Part shown: piece after piece, positions 17,197 to 25,780 of the stretch
Numbering within the stretch: the stretch's first letter is position 1
Layout: the number at the start of each line of letters is the position of its first letter
Position numbers and translations under genes: made by a program
From: Asaia bogorensis
GTDB lineage: Bacteria > Pseudomonadota > Alphaproteobacteria > CACIAM-22H2
Direction of reading: 5' to 3'
Assembly (NCBI GenBank): GCA_945901855.1
Contig: CAMDLT010000043.1
Span: forward strand, 1-35,298
Length of the DNA: 35,298 nucleotides
The notes under the pieces: model-generated
Seen by the model: only the letters and a program-made list of their open reading frames with translations
Told to the model about the DNA's origin: nothing
The model's database searches: none

Positions 17197-17295
17197 GCAA
17201 AAACGAGCCTGCGACCGAATTTGAACGATGTCAATCTTGACTCTTTGCACTGCACAAAAGTTGCGCAGCCGCAAAAATCGTGGTTTGACGAAAAA

Positions 17296-18951
17296 TTAGG
17301 CAGCCGGAAGTTGGATTATAAACCGTGCACCGACGGTTTTGCCGGCCGTATTTTGGCGGTTTTCTGCCGTTATCGTGCCGCCGTGCGCTTCGATGATTTG
17401 GCGCGAAATCGACAGGCCCAAGCCGGAATGGGTTCCGAATTTTTCGGCTGTCGGGCGTTCGGAATAGAAGCGTTCGAAAATTGCGTCGAGCCTGTCGGGG
17501 GGGATTCCGGGGCCGTCGTCGTCGATCGTGGCCACGATCGACGTGGCGATGCGCGACAGCGCGATCCGAACTTGGGCGTCGGGCGGGCTGAAGGATTGGG
17601 CGTTGGCGACAACGTTGCGGAAGACTTGGCCCAGCCGGTCCGCGATCCCCATGACCGCGAAGGGGCCAGGGCCGACCGCAACAAAACTGGGCTGGGCTTG
17701 GTCCGTTTTGGCGACGGCCGCCAGCGCCTCGGCCAGCCCCGTCAGCAGTTGCGCCAGATCGACCGGTTCGGCCGGCGTGCGGCTCAGTTCCGCATCGACG
17801 CGCGAGGCGCCCGCAATATCGGTGATCAGCCGGTCGAGGCGGCCGACATCTTCGAGCACGATCGCCATCAGTTTTTGCTGTACGGCCGGATCGCGCACGC
17901 GCGCGACGGTTTCGACCGCGCTTTTGAGCGAGGTGAGCGGGTTTTTGAGCTCGTGCGCGACATCGGCGGCAAAGCGGTCGATCGCGTCGAGGCGGCGCGA
18001 CAAGGCCTCGGTCATGTCGCGCAACGCATGCGACAGATCGCCGATTTCGTCGCCGCGCCCGGTTAGGTCCGGAATGGCGTTGGCCAACGCCGCCCCGGCC
18101 CCCAGCGTCCCGCCGATGCCCGCGCGTGTGCGGCCCGCGCGCACGCGTTCGGCCGCGCGCGCCAGATGGCGGATCGGGCGCGCGATGGTACCTGCCAGAT
18201 AGAGCGACAGCAGCACGGTCAAAACCAGCGTGGCCGCCGCGAGGCGCAGAATGTCGCGCCGCACCGTGCGCAGCGCCTGCTCGATATTGCGCCCGTCGGT
18301 CGACAGCATCAAAGCGCCCAGCACCTGCTTGAAGCGCTGCACGGGCGCTGCGACCGACAGCACCAGCCCGCCGCCCGCCGCGCGCCGCACGGCCTGGCCT
18401 TCGTCGCCCAAAAACGCGATGCGCGCCTCCTCGTAATCGACGGCCGTCGGATTGCGCAGCTCGCGATAGGGCGGCAGCGCCAGATCTTGGGTCATCGCAC
18501 CGCCCAGCAGATCGACCAGCACGTCGCTGTTGCGCGCGCGCGGGGGCGCGTCGTTGCGCGGGGGCAGCGCTTCGACCTCGACCGCGAGGCTGCCTTGGCC
18601 CAGCACGCGGCTGTCGGCGAGCAGGGCGCCTGTGTCGTCGAACAGGCGCGCGCGCACGCGCGTGGGTTCTACCAGCCGACGCAGGATCTGGCGCGCCACT
18701 TCCGGGGCCAGGCGGTCGTCGCGTTCGTCGTCGTCGGGATCGGCGACCGACACGGCCGCTTCGCCCAAAGCCGCCGCGATGATGCGGCTTTGCGTGGCAA
18801 GGGACTGGATCTCCGCATCGATAAGGCCCGCGCGGAAATCGTCAAGATAAAGCACGCTCGCCGCCAGCAGCAGCAGCGGCAGCATGTTCAAAAACAAAAT
18901 GCGTCGCGTGAGCGGCGAAAAGTTCCGGCGCGACAAAGACCGCAATGCCAT
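17296..18951 (-). CDS. chvG: ChvG-type envelope-sensing histidine kinase
   Basis: A 551-residue inner-membrane sensor kinase. Membrane segments at about residues 17-36 and 235-255 flank a periplasmic region of about 200 residues. Then comes a HAMP segment (ARPIRHLARAAERVR), the phospho-histidine His333 in VAHELKNPLTSL, and the ATPase domain with FRNVVANAQSFSP, DDDGPGIP, FERFYSERP and GLGLSISRQII. This is the ChvG/ExoS/BvrS family, which in rhizobia and Brucella responds to acidity and envelope stress through ChvI. The frame is open far upstream, but the ATG at 18951 (MALRSLSRRNF) lies 32 bases after the chvI stop and gives the family length. Confidence 0.94.
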   Translation of the reverse strand: MALRSLSRRNFSPLTRRILFLNMLPLLLLAASVLYLDDFRAGLIDAEIQSLATQSRIIAAALGEAAVSVADPDDDERDDRLAPEVARQILRRLVEPTRVRARLFDDTGALLADSRVLGQGSLAVEVEALPPRNDAPPRARNSDVLVDLLGGAMTQDLALPPYRELRNPTAVDYEEARIAFLGDEGQAVRRAAGGGLVLSVAAPVQRFKQVLGALMLSTDGRNIEQALRTVRRDILRLAAATLVLTVLLSLYLAGTIARPIRHLARAAERVRAGRTRAGIGGTLGAGAALANAIPDLTGRGDEIGDLSHALRDMTEALSRRLDAIDRFAADVAHELKNPLTSLKSAVETVARVRDPAVQQKLMAIVLEDVGRLDRLITDIAGASRVDAELSRTPAEPVDLAQLLTGLAEALAAVAKTDQAQPSFVAVGPGPFAVMGIADRLGQVFRNVVANAQSFSPPDAQVRIALSRIATSIVATIDDDGPGIPPDRLDAIFERFYSERPTAEKFGTHSGLGLSISRQIIEAHGGTITAENRQNTAGKTVGARFIIQLPAA

Positions 18952-18983
18952 GGCCGGCAGTCTAGCGCGCCCGCCGCCCGGCG

Positions 18984-19739
18984 CTATTTTTCTTTGTAGC
19001 GATAGCCAAGGCCGTAAAGCGTTTCGATGTGGGTGAAGTCGGCATCCGCATTCTTGAACTTCTTGCGCAGGCGTTTGACGTGGCTGTCGATCGTGCGGTC
19101 GTCGACATAGATCGACTCGCCGTAGGCCAGATCCATGAGCTGGTCGCGGCTTTTCACCAGGCCCGGACGCTGGGCGAGCGCGCGCAGCAGCATGAATTCC
19201 GTGACCGTCAGCACGACCGGCGCGCCCTTCCAGGTGCATAGATGCCGCTCGGGATCGAGCGAAAGTTCGCCGCGTACCATGACGGGTTCGCCGCCCGGCG
19301 TCGGCGCCAGTCCCGCCGCCGCCGCCTTGATGGCGTCCTGGCGGCGCAGCAATGCCCGAATGCGCTCGATCAGCAGGCGCTGGGAAAACGGTTTGGTAAT
19401 GTAGTCGTCCGCCCCCAGGCGCAGGCCCATCACCTGGTCCACTTCGTCGTCCTTGGAGGTCAAGAATATGACCGGCAGATTGGACGCTTGGCGCAGCCGT
19501 TCGAGCACCTGCATGCCGTCCATACGCGGCATCTTGATGTCGAGAATGGCAAGGTCGGCGGGCTCGGCTGCCAAAGCGCGCAGGGCTTCGGCCCCGTCGG
19601 TGAAGCTGCGCACCTTGAAGCCTTCTGCTTCGAGAGCGAGCGAGACGGAGGTCAGGATGTTGCGGTCGTCGTCGACCAGAGCGATCGAGCGTTGGACGTT
19701 TTGCATCGGGCTCATCTTCAAAGCTGCTGAAAGCGCCAT
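18984..19739 (-). CDS. chvI: ChvI-type response regulator (OmpR family)
   Basis: A 251-residue two-component regulator. The receiver domain has [22 protein letters not shown], the phospho-acceptor Asp67 in [13 protein letters not shown], and the Thr/Lys positions in IFLTSKDDE and YITKPF. The winged-helix DNA-binding domain (about residues 150-250) ends [15 protein letters not shown]. The near-verbatim [11 protein letters not shown] is typical of ChvI/BvrR. Of four in-frame ATGs (19745, 19739, 19715, 19706), 19739 is best placed, 9 bases after AAGGA; family members often begin close to 19706. It heads the chvI-chvG-hprK-rapZ-PTS series and diverges from the HugZ-like gene. Confidence 0.95.
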   Translation of the reverse strand: MALSAALKMSPMQNVQRSIALVDDDRNILTSVSLALEAEGFKVRSFTDGAEALRALAAEPADLAILDIKMPRMDGMQVLERLRQASNLPVIFLTSKDDEVDQVMGLRLGADDYITKPFSQRLLIERIRALLRRQDAIKAAAAGLAPTPGGEPVMVRGELSLDPERHLCTWKGAPVVLTVTEFMLLRALAQRPGLVKSRDQLMDLAYGESIYVDDRTIDSHVKRLRKKFKNADADFTHIETLYGLGYRYKEK

Positions 19740-19797
19740 GGACATCGTTCCTTATCGGGCAAGTCGAAGCCAAGCTCAATAATGTGCTGCGATTGCG

Positions 19798-19810
19798 GCC
19801 CAATTTGGGC
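19798..19810. promoter_or_regulatory. Short palindrome between chvI and the HugZ-like gene
   Basis: GCCCAA-T-TTGGGC is a perfect 13-base palindrome in the 125-base divergent intergenic region, 59 bases before chvI and 55 before the HugZ-like gene. It could be an operator for either gene; nothing identifies the binding protein. Confidence 0.35.
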
Positions 19811-19864
19811 GGAAAAACTGGCGTACGCGATCGCCTCCGCCTATTCTCGCAATGCGTAAACGCC

Positions 19865-20632
19865 ATGCAAAACGAACCCGACCCCCTGCACCTTGCCCGC
19901 CACGTTGCGCGCGGCTGCGACAAAGCCGTGCTGGCGGTGACCGCGCGTCCCGACACGCCCGAGGCGGGGGCAGCCTACGCCAGCCTTGTCCAGGTCGCGT
20001 TCGGGCACGACGGCGCCCCGATCCTGCTGATCTCGACGCTCGCCGACCATACCAAGAATCTGCTTGCCGATGCGCGCTGCTCGCTTCTGTTCGATGGCAC
20101 CGGCGCCTACGGCGAAACCCTGACGGGGCCGCGCGTGAGCGTGCAGGGGCGCGCGCAAAAGCTCGATACGTCGACGCCTGACGGGGCGGCGTTGGCCGCG
20201 CGCTATCTCGCGCGGTTTCCGAATGCCGCGACATATGCGGGCTTCGGCGATTTTTCGTTTTGGCGCGTGGCACCCGTGCGTGCGCACCTGGTCGCAGGCT
20301 TCGGGCGCATCAAATGGTTCGAGCGATTCGCGCTGGAGGAGACGTTTGCAGGCGCAGCGCTCATGGCGGGCGAAGCCGAGATCGTCGCGCACATGAACGC
20401 CGACCATGCCGACGCGATCGAGCTTTACGCAACCAAGCTTTCCGGTGCCGATCCCGGCGGTTGGACGATGACGGGCGTCGATCCCGAGGGGTTCGATTTG
20501 CGCCGCCAGGCGGCGGGCCAAAGTCTTCGTCTGGCGTTCGATACAATTGTCCATGATCCCGAATCGGCGCGCGTCGAACTTGTGCGGCTCGTCAAACGCG
20601 CGCGCCAAGCGGTAACCGACGGCGCCGTTTGA
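19865..20632 (+). CDS. HugZ-like pyridoxamine-phosphate-oxidase-fold protein with DUF2470 domain
   Basis: A 255-residue cytosolic protein with an FMN-binding split-barrel domain (about residues 8-150; PILLISTLADHTKNLLADARCSLLF, cut here at the conserved core, and GPRVSVQGRAQ) and a C-terminal DUF2470 domain with VAHMNADHADAIELYA. This is the architecture of HugZ/HutZ haem oxygenases and related proteins, which release iron from haem. Whether this member degrades haem or binds flavin is not decidable here. The frame is open from 19784, but the ATG at 19865 (MQNEPDPLHLARHV) fits the family. A clear terminator follows. Iron use links it loosely to the iron-binding gene at 6 kb (inference). Confidence 0.85.
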   Translation: MQNEPDPLHLARHVARGCDKAVLAVTARPDTPEAGAAYASLVQVAFGHDGAPILLISTLADHTKNLLADARCSLLFDGTGAYGETLTGPRVSVQGRAQKLDTSTPDGAALAARYLARFPNAATYAGFGDFSFWRVAPVRAHLVAGFGRIKWFERFALEETFAGAALMAGEAEIVAHMNADHADAIELYATKLSGADPGGWTMTGVDPEGFDLRRQAAGQSLRLAFDTIVHDPESARVELVRLVKRARQAVTDGAV

Positions 20633-20656
20633 AGCCTGAAATTACTGGAATACCTC

Positions 20657-20682
20657 GACGCGAAGTTTTTCGCGTCATTTTT
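20657..20682 (+). terminator. Rho-independent terminator after the HugZ-like gene
   Basis: GACGCGAA (20657-20664) and TTCGCGTC (20669-20676) form a perfect 8-bp stem with a GTTT loop, followed by ATTTTTGC. It is 24 bases after the stop. Confidence 0.85.
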
Positions 20683-20760
20683 GCATTAAGGCCTTGCGGG
20701 ATACGCCAGCATCACCACTTCTTGGCAACTGGATAAAAAAACGTTGTTGAGGGAATGCCG

Positions 20761-20967
20761 ATGCTGAGCCTGCATGCGACGCTTCACGACGACCGCCCGC
20801 CCGTCCGGCTGGCGGCAATTTTGGAAATCTGCACGGCTGCGCGCCGTGAATTGCCGCCCGGCACGACCTACGCGGCCACGACGCACGCGCTTGTCGATGC
20901 CGTGCGCGCCAAATTTGCCCAGCTCACCGACGACGATGCGATATATCTGATCCGCATGGTGCGGTAG
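20761..20967 (+). CDS. Small orphan protein, 68 residues
   Basis: I do not recognise this gene. It encodes a small soluble protein (MLSLHATLHDDRPPVRLAAI at the start, ending in DDDAIYLIRMVR) predicted to be mostly helical, with no signal peptide, membrane segment or cysteines. The ATG at 20761 is 7 bases after GAGGG, a good spacing; another ATG at 20755 is too close to it. It is set apart by a terminator upstream and a compound palindrome that starts at its stop, so it looks like a free-standing transcription unit. A preceding AT-rich stretch (GGATAAAAAAACG at about 20731) may be part of the promoter. Confidence 0.6.
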   Translation: MLSLHATLHDDRPPVRLAAILEICTAARRELPPGTTYAATTHALVDAVRAKFAQLTDDDAIYLIRMVR

Positions 20968-21013
20968 CGCATTTTCAAGTCGGGCTTGATCGCCCGACAA
21001 CCCGGAAAATGCG
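20968..21013. repeat. Compound palindrome downstream of the 68-aa gene, possible terminator
   Basis: An outer pair CGCATTTTC (20968-20976) / GAAAATGCG (21005-21013) encloses an inner pair GTCGGGC (20979-20985) / GCCCGAC (20992-20998). Both are perfect and together give a 16-bp interrupted stem. There is no T-tract on either side. It lies between two converging genes, so it may stop both, or be a copy of a dispersed palindromic repeat family. Confidence 0.6.
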
Positions 21014-21060
21014 TGGCATAAAATACATGTATAGGTCTGCGCCAGCGTCGGCGGCGCCAG

Positions 21061-22224
21061 CTATTCTTTCAGCACAAATTCCAGCGGCGTATTTTCGGAG
21101 TGGTAGGCCCGCGTCGGCGCGGAGTTCGCGACGTCCTTGTGCTGCAGCCCGAAAAACAAGGGCGGGTTGGCGGGCCTGAAGATATTGAGCTTCACGTTGA
21201 AACCTTCCAGCACCGCGCCGTCGGCGCCCGGATAGCGGAAGGTTTTGATGTCGAACGTGCTGGGACCGATCTCGTCGCCGGTGAGATAGAGTTTGAGGCT
21301 CGCGATTTTTTCGGACCGCAGCAGCACGTTGTCGAAATCGCCCAAGCGCCGCTGGGCCAAGCCCATGAAACGGGGAGCATCGAGATTTTTGTAGATGACC
21401 CCGACGCGTGGCGCGCCCTCGACCAACGGCCGGTCGAACGTGCCGATCAAAATCTGGCCCGGCTGCGCCGCCGCGACAAGCTTGGAAACCGTCAGGCGCA
21501 CTTCGCCCAGCACGTCGTTGTGGATCATTGGGCTGGTGCCGCCGCGCGGCAAGGAAAACTCCCAGCCCGGACCGACCGCAAACGCCGCTTTGACGATGGG
21601 GGCCGCCCGCGCATTGCGCGCGCGCGCCAATCCGTTTTCGGCCAGCGCCAGCGCGACCAAGCAAAACAGATCGACATCCGCCTTCCAGCCTTGGCGCCGG
21701 TTCCACAGCCGGTAGCCTGCGGGCGAGGGGCTGCGCCCCAAATCGATTTCGCTGTTGGCCGCCGCCAGCCGCTCGGCTGCGATATTGAGCGAGTAGGACA
21801 AGGTCGCGAGCTGGACGATGCCGTCGACCGCGTCGAGTTTGTCGAACCCGTCGATATCGATACGCGCGGTCGCATGGAAGGGCGAGCGGCGAATGGCGTA
21901 GCGCTGCACGCTTTGCGCCAGCGCCGCGCGCAAGGCGGGCGTGGTCCACCACGTTCCCGCCGGAATGGATTCGATCCGCAAGCCCGCGCGCGTGGCAACC
22001 GCGATCAGTCCGCGCGCGTCGCTGACGTCGCCGCGCAGAAGCGCCACTTCGCGCTGTACGAGGTCGGGCAGGTCCGCGGTCGGCGCCATCGCGACGATCA
22101 GATCGCTGCCGTCGAGCGCCCAGCCGGCTAAAAACCACGATCCGAAATTCCACAGATCTGCAAGGCGGCGGTCGATCGCTTGCAGGGCTTGACGTGGATC
22201 GTTTGAGGCGGTTTCGCCGGGCAT
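21061..22224 (-). CDS. Uncharacterised 387-residue protein with class III cyclase-like motifs
   Basis: I cannot assign a named family. There is no signal peptide or membrane segment. Residues about 1-110 are mixed. Then ATARIDIDGFDKLDAVDG resembles the first strand and metal-binding aspartate of class III nucleotidyl cyclases. About 130 residues later LGEVRLTVSKLVAAAQPGQI resembles the cyclase stretch in which G-x-x-V-N-x-A-x-R-L runs into A-x-P-G-Q-I-L. The N and R of that motif are missing, so if it is cyclase-related it is probably inactive. The last 110 residues (FDIKTFRYPGADGAVLEGF) look like a beta-rich domain. It follows two small ORFs on the same strand by 20 bases and converges with the 68-aa gene. 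Confidence 0.6.
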   Translation of the reverse strand: MPGETASNDPRQALQAIDRRLADLWNFGSWFLAGWALDGSDLIVAMAPTADLPDLVQREVALLRGDVSDARGLIAVATRAGLRIESIPAGTWWTTPALRAALAQSVQRYAIRRSPFHATARIDIDGFDKLDAVDGIVQLATLSYSLNIAAERLAAANSEIDLGRSPSPAGYRLWNRRQGWKADVDLFCLVALALAENGLARARNARAAPIVKAAFAVGPGWEFSLPRGGTSPMIHNDVLGEVRLTVSKLVAAAQPGQILIGTFDRPLVEGAPRVGVIYKNLDAPRFMGLAQRRLGDFDNVLLRSEKIASLKLYLTGDEIGPSTFDIKTFRYPGADGAVLEGFNVKLNIFRPANPPLFFGLQHKDVANSAPTRAYHSENTPLEFVLKE

Positions 22225-22244
22225 AACTGTGTTGTCGCGCGCGG

Positions 22245-22421
22245 CTAAGCCTGGATGTCGACCGCAGCACCGCGCCGCGAATTGGTCGGCGGCGGCGGCG
22301 GAGCGGGCTGGATCTGGCGCTGCTCGACGCGTTCGGCGCGCGCGGGGCTGCCCGTATTGGGCGGCGAGATACGCGGCGCAAACGGCGAAATCACGTTGGG
22401 CAGGGGATAAAGTTCAGCCAT
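22245..22421 (-). CDS. Small proline-rich ORF, 58 residues
   Basis: Unrecognised. It begins MAELYPLPNVISPFAPR and has a run of five prolines near residue 43 (QPAPPPPPTNSRR), which suggests a disordered binding peptide. It lies 3 bases after the stop of another small ORF with a similar start (MAYPLLPALVTP) and 20 bases before the 387-residue gene, all on one strand. No clear ribosome-binding site is visible, so coupling to the upstream ORF would be needed. It is short and could be chance; the tight spacing and matching N-terminus argue for it. Confidence 0.4.
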   Translation of the reverse strand: MAELYPLPNVISPFAPRISPPNTGSPARAERVEQRQIQPAPPPPPTNSRRGAAVDIQA

Positions 22422-22424
22422 TGC

Positions 22425-22631
22425 TTAGGCGAAAAACGACGTGCCGCCGACGCCGAACGTCGCCGAGGCGGGCTTCGTTCCGCCGGGCGAACTGCCGCCC
22501 GGATTTTGCTTTACTGCTTCGGCACGCCCCAAAACATCTGACACCACTGCCGGCGCCGCAGGCGACAAGAAATTCCTGTACACCTCGACAGCTTGCGGCG
22601 TGACCAAAGCGGGTAAAAGAGGATAAGCCAT
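22425..22631 (-). CDS. Small ORF downstream of polA, 68 residues
   Basis: Unrecognised. It has MAYPLLPALVTPQAVEVYR, a middle helix (VVSDVLGRAEAVKQN), and a Gly/Ser/Thr-rich tail ending in VGGTSFFA. There is no signal peptide or obvious membrane segment. It starts 48 bases after the polA stop on the same strand and runs into the 58-residue ORF after 3 bases. No good Shine-Dalgarno is visible. The shared opening with the next ORF (M-A-x-Y-P-L in spirit) hints at an old duplication, but the similarity is too short to prove it. Confidence 0.45.
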   Translation of the reverse strand: MAYPLLPALVTPQAVEVYRNFLSPAAPAVVSDVLGRAEAVKQNPGGSSPGGTKPASATFGVGGTSFFA

Positions 22632-22679
22632 AGACGTAGATTATCGTGTTTTGCGGGCCATGGAAAGCGATCCTCGAGA

Positions 22680-25490
22680 TCAATGCGCCGCCGACCAATT
22701 TGGCCCGCTGCCCCAATCGACCTGGAGTTTGACGGACAGGGACAAGGCGGGCTCGGCCGCCTTTTCCATCAAGGGCTTGATGGTTTCGACCGTCCGCGCC
22801 AAATCGCCCGGCTCGACCTCGAACAGCAATTCGTCGTGGACCTGCAGCAGCAGGCGGGCAGCCAAATTTTGCGCGCGCAAAGCGCCGGGTACCCGGATCA
22901 TGGCGCGCTTGATGATGTCGGCCGCCCCGCCCTGGATCGGCGCATTGATCGCTGCCCGCTCGGCAAAGGCGCGCATCGCGGCATTTTTGGCGCCGATTTC
23001 CGGCAGCCAAATGCGCCGCCCAAAAAGCGTCGAAACGTAGCCGCGCTGATGCGCGTCTTTTTTGGTGCGGTCCATGTAGGCGCGAATGCCAGGATAGCGT
23101 TTGAAATACGCCTCGATATAGGCGCGCGCTTCCCCTTGCGGCAGGCCCAACTGGCGCGCAAGTCCGAAGGCGGAGATGCCGTAGATGATGCCGAAATTGA
23201 TCGCTTTGGCGCGTCGGCGGGTTTCTTTGTCCATTTTTTCGAGCGGCACGCCGAACATTTCGGACGCGGTGATCGCATGGATGTCCTGGCCCTTTTGGAA
23301 CGCGTCTTTGAGCGAGGCGATATCGGCGACGTGCGCCAGCAGGCGCAGCTCGATCTGCGAATAGTCGAAAGAGAGTAGAATTTTGCCGGGCGCGGGGACA
23401 AAGGCTTCGCGGATTTTGCGACCCTCTTCGTTGCGCACGGGGATGTTCTGCAAATTGGGATCCGACGACGACAAGCGCCCGGTCGATGTCGAGGCGAGCG
23501 CAAAGCTTGTGTGCACGCGCCCTGTTTTGGGATCGATCGCCTCGCCCAGCGCATCTGTGTAGGTCGATTTCAGTTTGGCCAATTGGCGCCAATCGAGCAC
23601 GGCTTGCGGAAATTCGTGGCCCATGGCCGCCAGATCGTCGAGCACGTCGGCCCCCGTCGCATAGGCGCCGGTCTTGGTTTTGGCGGGCTGCTTGCCGTCG
23701 GGCAGTTGCAGGCCCATTTCCTCGAACATGATTTTGCCGAGCTGCGCCGGGCTGCCGACATTGAAGGGATGGCCCGCCAGCGCGTGGATCTTTTTTTCGA
23801 GATCGGCCAGGCGCAGCGCAAAATCGTTCGAGAGGCGCTGCAAGGCCGCGCGATCGACCGCAATGCCCGCTTCTTCCATGGCCACGATGGGCGCGATCAG
23901 CGGCCGCTCGATCGTTTCGTAGACCGCGACGAGGCCTTGCTCGACCAGGCGCGGTTTCAGCGTCTGGTGCAAACGCAACGTGATGTCGGCGTCTTCGGCG
24001 GCATAGGCGAGCGCCTTGTCGAGCGGCACTTCGGCAAACGAAATGCGCGCTTTGCCGGTTCCCGTCACCTCGTCGTAGGCGATGGTCTTGCGATCCAGAT
24101 GCGCCAACGCCAGCGCATCCATGCCATGGCCATGGCGCCCGCCATCGAGCACGTAGGATATCAGCATCGTGTCGTCGATGCTTTTGATGTCGCCCAGGCC
24201 GTGCGCCGCGAAGACATGCCAATCGTATTTGAAATTATGGCCGATCTTGAGCGTGGCGGGATCCGCCAGCAGCGGCGCCAGCGCGCGCAGCGCGTCGGCA
24301 AGCGCGATCTGGCCGTCGAGCAATTTGGGTCCGCCCGCAAAATCGAGCCCGCCTTCGGCCGCTGCCGTTCCGGCCGCGACATGGCCAAGCGGAATGTAGC
24401 ACGCCTCGCCCGCAACGAGGGCGAGCGACACGCCGACAAGCTTGGCATTGCGTGCATCGAGCGACGTGGTCTCGGTGTCGATTGCGCAAAAGCCCGTTTG
24501 CTGGGCGCGCGCGATCCATTTTTCGAGCGTGCCCAGATCGCGCACGAGTTCGTAGTTTTGCTGGATGTTTGCAGGTGCGGCAGGTGCCGGGGCGGCACTT
24601 GCGGGCGCGCTCGTTTTTGCCGCTGGGGCCGCGCTTGCCAGCGCGTCGAGGCGGCCGAGCAGCGTGCGGAAACCCTGGGCCGTCAAGAACGCGCGCAGCT
24701 TGTCGGGATCGGGCGCCTTGAGCACCAGATCGGCAAGCGGCACCGGCACCGGCACGTCGTCGCGCAGAAGAACGAGCCGGCGCGAGACGCGCGCAAGCTC
24801 GGCATTGGCAAGCAGGCTTTCGCGCCGCTTGGGCTGTTTGATTTCGCCCGCGCGCGCCAGCAGCGTTTCGAGATCGCCGTACTGGTTGATGAGTTCGGCC
24901 GCCGTCTTGACGCCGATGCCGGGCACGCCCGGCACGTTGTCGGTCGAATCGCCCGCGAGCGCTTGCACATCCACGACCCGGTCGGGTTTGACGCCGAATT
25001 TGTCGAACACTTCCGCGTCGCCGATCGTCTTTTGTTTGATCGGGTCGAGCATCGCGACGCCCGGGCGCACGAGCTGCATCAGATCCTTGTCGGAACTGAC
25101 GATGACCACTTCTTCGCCCGCTTCGCGCGCCAGCCGCGCGTAGGTCGCGATCAGATCGTCGGCCTCGAAACCTGCAAGCTCGATCGCGGGCAGATCGAAC
25201 GCGCGCGTGGCGTCGCGCACGATGGCGAATTGCGGCTTGAGATCATCGGGCGGATCGGGGCGGTGGGCTTTGTAATCGGGATAGAATTCGTTGCGGAAAC
25301 TGACGCGCGAGGTGTCGAAGATGATCGCGATGCGGTCGCCCGCATGGGTTTCGATCAGCCGCGCCACCATGTTGCAAAAGCCCATGACGGCCCCGACGGG
25401 CGTGCCGTCGCCGCGCGTCAATGGCGGCAGAGCGTGGTAGGCGCGAAAGATGAAGCCCGATCCGTCGACCAGGCACAGCCGTGCGGCCAT
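22680..25490 (-). CDS. polA: DNA polymerase I
   Basis: A 936-residue repair and Okazaki-fragment polymerase with all three domains. The 5' nuclease domain (about residues 1-290) has LCLVDGSGFIFRAYHALPP and GDSTDNVPGVPGIGVKTA. A short Ala/Pro linker follows. The 3'-5' proofreading domain looks active: FCAIDTETTSLD (about 330), GHNFKYD and YAAEDADIT carry the DEDD aspartates and glutamate. Polymerase motif A is SFDYSQIELR (about 705), motif B RRRAKAINFGIIYG (about 760) and motif C LLQVHDELLFE (about 880). The frame is open upstream to 26879, but the ATG at 25490 overlaps the stop of the zinc-finger gene by one base (TGATG), which sets the start and suggests coupling. Confidence 0.97.
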   Translation of the reverse strand: MAARLCLVDGSGFIFRAYHALPPLTRGDGTPVGAVMGFCNMVARLIETHAGDRIAIIFDTSRVSFRNEFYPDYKAHRPDPPDDLKPQFAIVRDATRAFDLPAIELAGFEADDLIATYARLAREAGEEVVIVSSDKDLMQLVRPGVAMLDPIKQKTIGDAEVFDKFGVKPDRVVDVQALAGDSTDNVPGVPGIGVKTAAELINQYGDLETLLARAGEIKQPKRRESLLANAELARVSRRLVLLRDDVPVPVPLADLVLKAPDPDKLRAFLTAQGFRTLLGRLDALASAAPAAKTSAPASAAPAPAAPANIQQNYELVRDLGTLEKWIARAQQTGFCAIDTETTSLDARNAKLVGVSLALVAGEACYIPLGHVAAGTAAAEGGLDFAGGPKLLDGQIALADALRALAPLLADPATLKIGHNFKYDWHVFAAHGLGDIKSIDDTMLISYVLDGGRHGHGMDALALAHLDRKTIAYDEVTGTGKARISFAEVPLDKALAYAAEDADITLRLHQTLKPRLVEQGLVAVYETIERPLIAPIVAMEEAGIAVDRAALQRLSNDFALRLADLEKKIHALAGHPFNVGSPAQLGKIMFEEMGLQLPDGKQPAKTKTGAYATGADVLDDLAAMGHEFPQAVLDWRQLAKLKSTYTDALGEAIDPKTGRVHTSFALASTSTGRLSSSDPNLQNIPVRNEEGRKIREAFVPAPGKILLSFDYSQIELRLLAHVADIASLKDAFQKGQDIHAITASEMFGVPLEKMDKETRRRAKAINFGIIYGISAFGLARQLGLPQGEARAYIEAYFKRYPGIRAYMDRTKKDAHQRGYVSTLFGRRIWLPEIGAKNAAMRAFAERAAINAPIQGGAADIIKRAMIRVPGALRAQNLAARLLLQVHDELLFEVEPGDLARTVETIKPLMEKAAEPALSLSVKLQVDWGSGPNWSAAH

Positions 25491-25681
25491 CAGTGGCCGC
25501 CGCGCGGACTGCCCGGCTTCAGCACGAATTTGCGGTCGCAATAGCCGCACTCGACATCGTTGCGCGTTCCCATAGTGAGATAGACCAGCGGATGGCCGAG
25601 CGCGCCGCCGCCACCATCGCACGGCACCGTGGTGCTTTCGACTTCGATCGTTTCGGGCGGCAGAATGGCTGGCATGGACAT
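25490..25681 (-). CDS. Zinc-finger domain protein (zf-CHCC / NDUFS6-like)
   Basis: A 63-residue protein with a C-x8-H-x14-C-x2-C arrangement: Cys21, His30, Cys45 and Cys48 in VPCDGGGGALGHPLVYL and VECGYCDRKFVL. This is the small zf-CHCC family, related to the zinc-binding C-terminus of the mitochondrial complex I subunit NDUFS6; in alphaproteobacteria it is often found as a short stand-alone protein. A link to respiratory complex I is from the family, not from this context. The start at 25681 (MSMPAIL) could also be 25675. It overlaps polA by one base and diverges from the ABC ATPase gene. Confidence 0.8.
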   Translation of the reverse strand: MSMPAILPPETIEVESTTVPCDGGGGALGHPLVYLTMGTRNDVECGYCDRKFVLKPGSPRGGH

Positions 25682-25780
25682 GCGGATATTCCCGGTCGGA
25701 AGGGGACGGAAGCGCGCGATGATACCCATTGCCGGGGCCGATGCAAAGTTCCCTTGCAGCGCGTCGCCACGCGCACGGCC

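Noticed and set aside
18952..19956. N-terminal extension of chvG by 335 codons
   Set aside because: It is an out-of-frame reading of chvI; the ATG at 18951 gives the correct family start.
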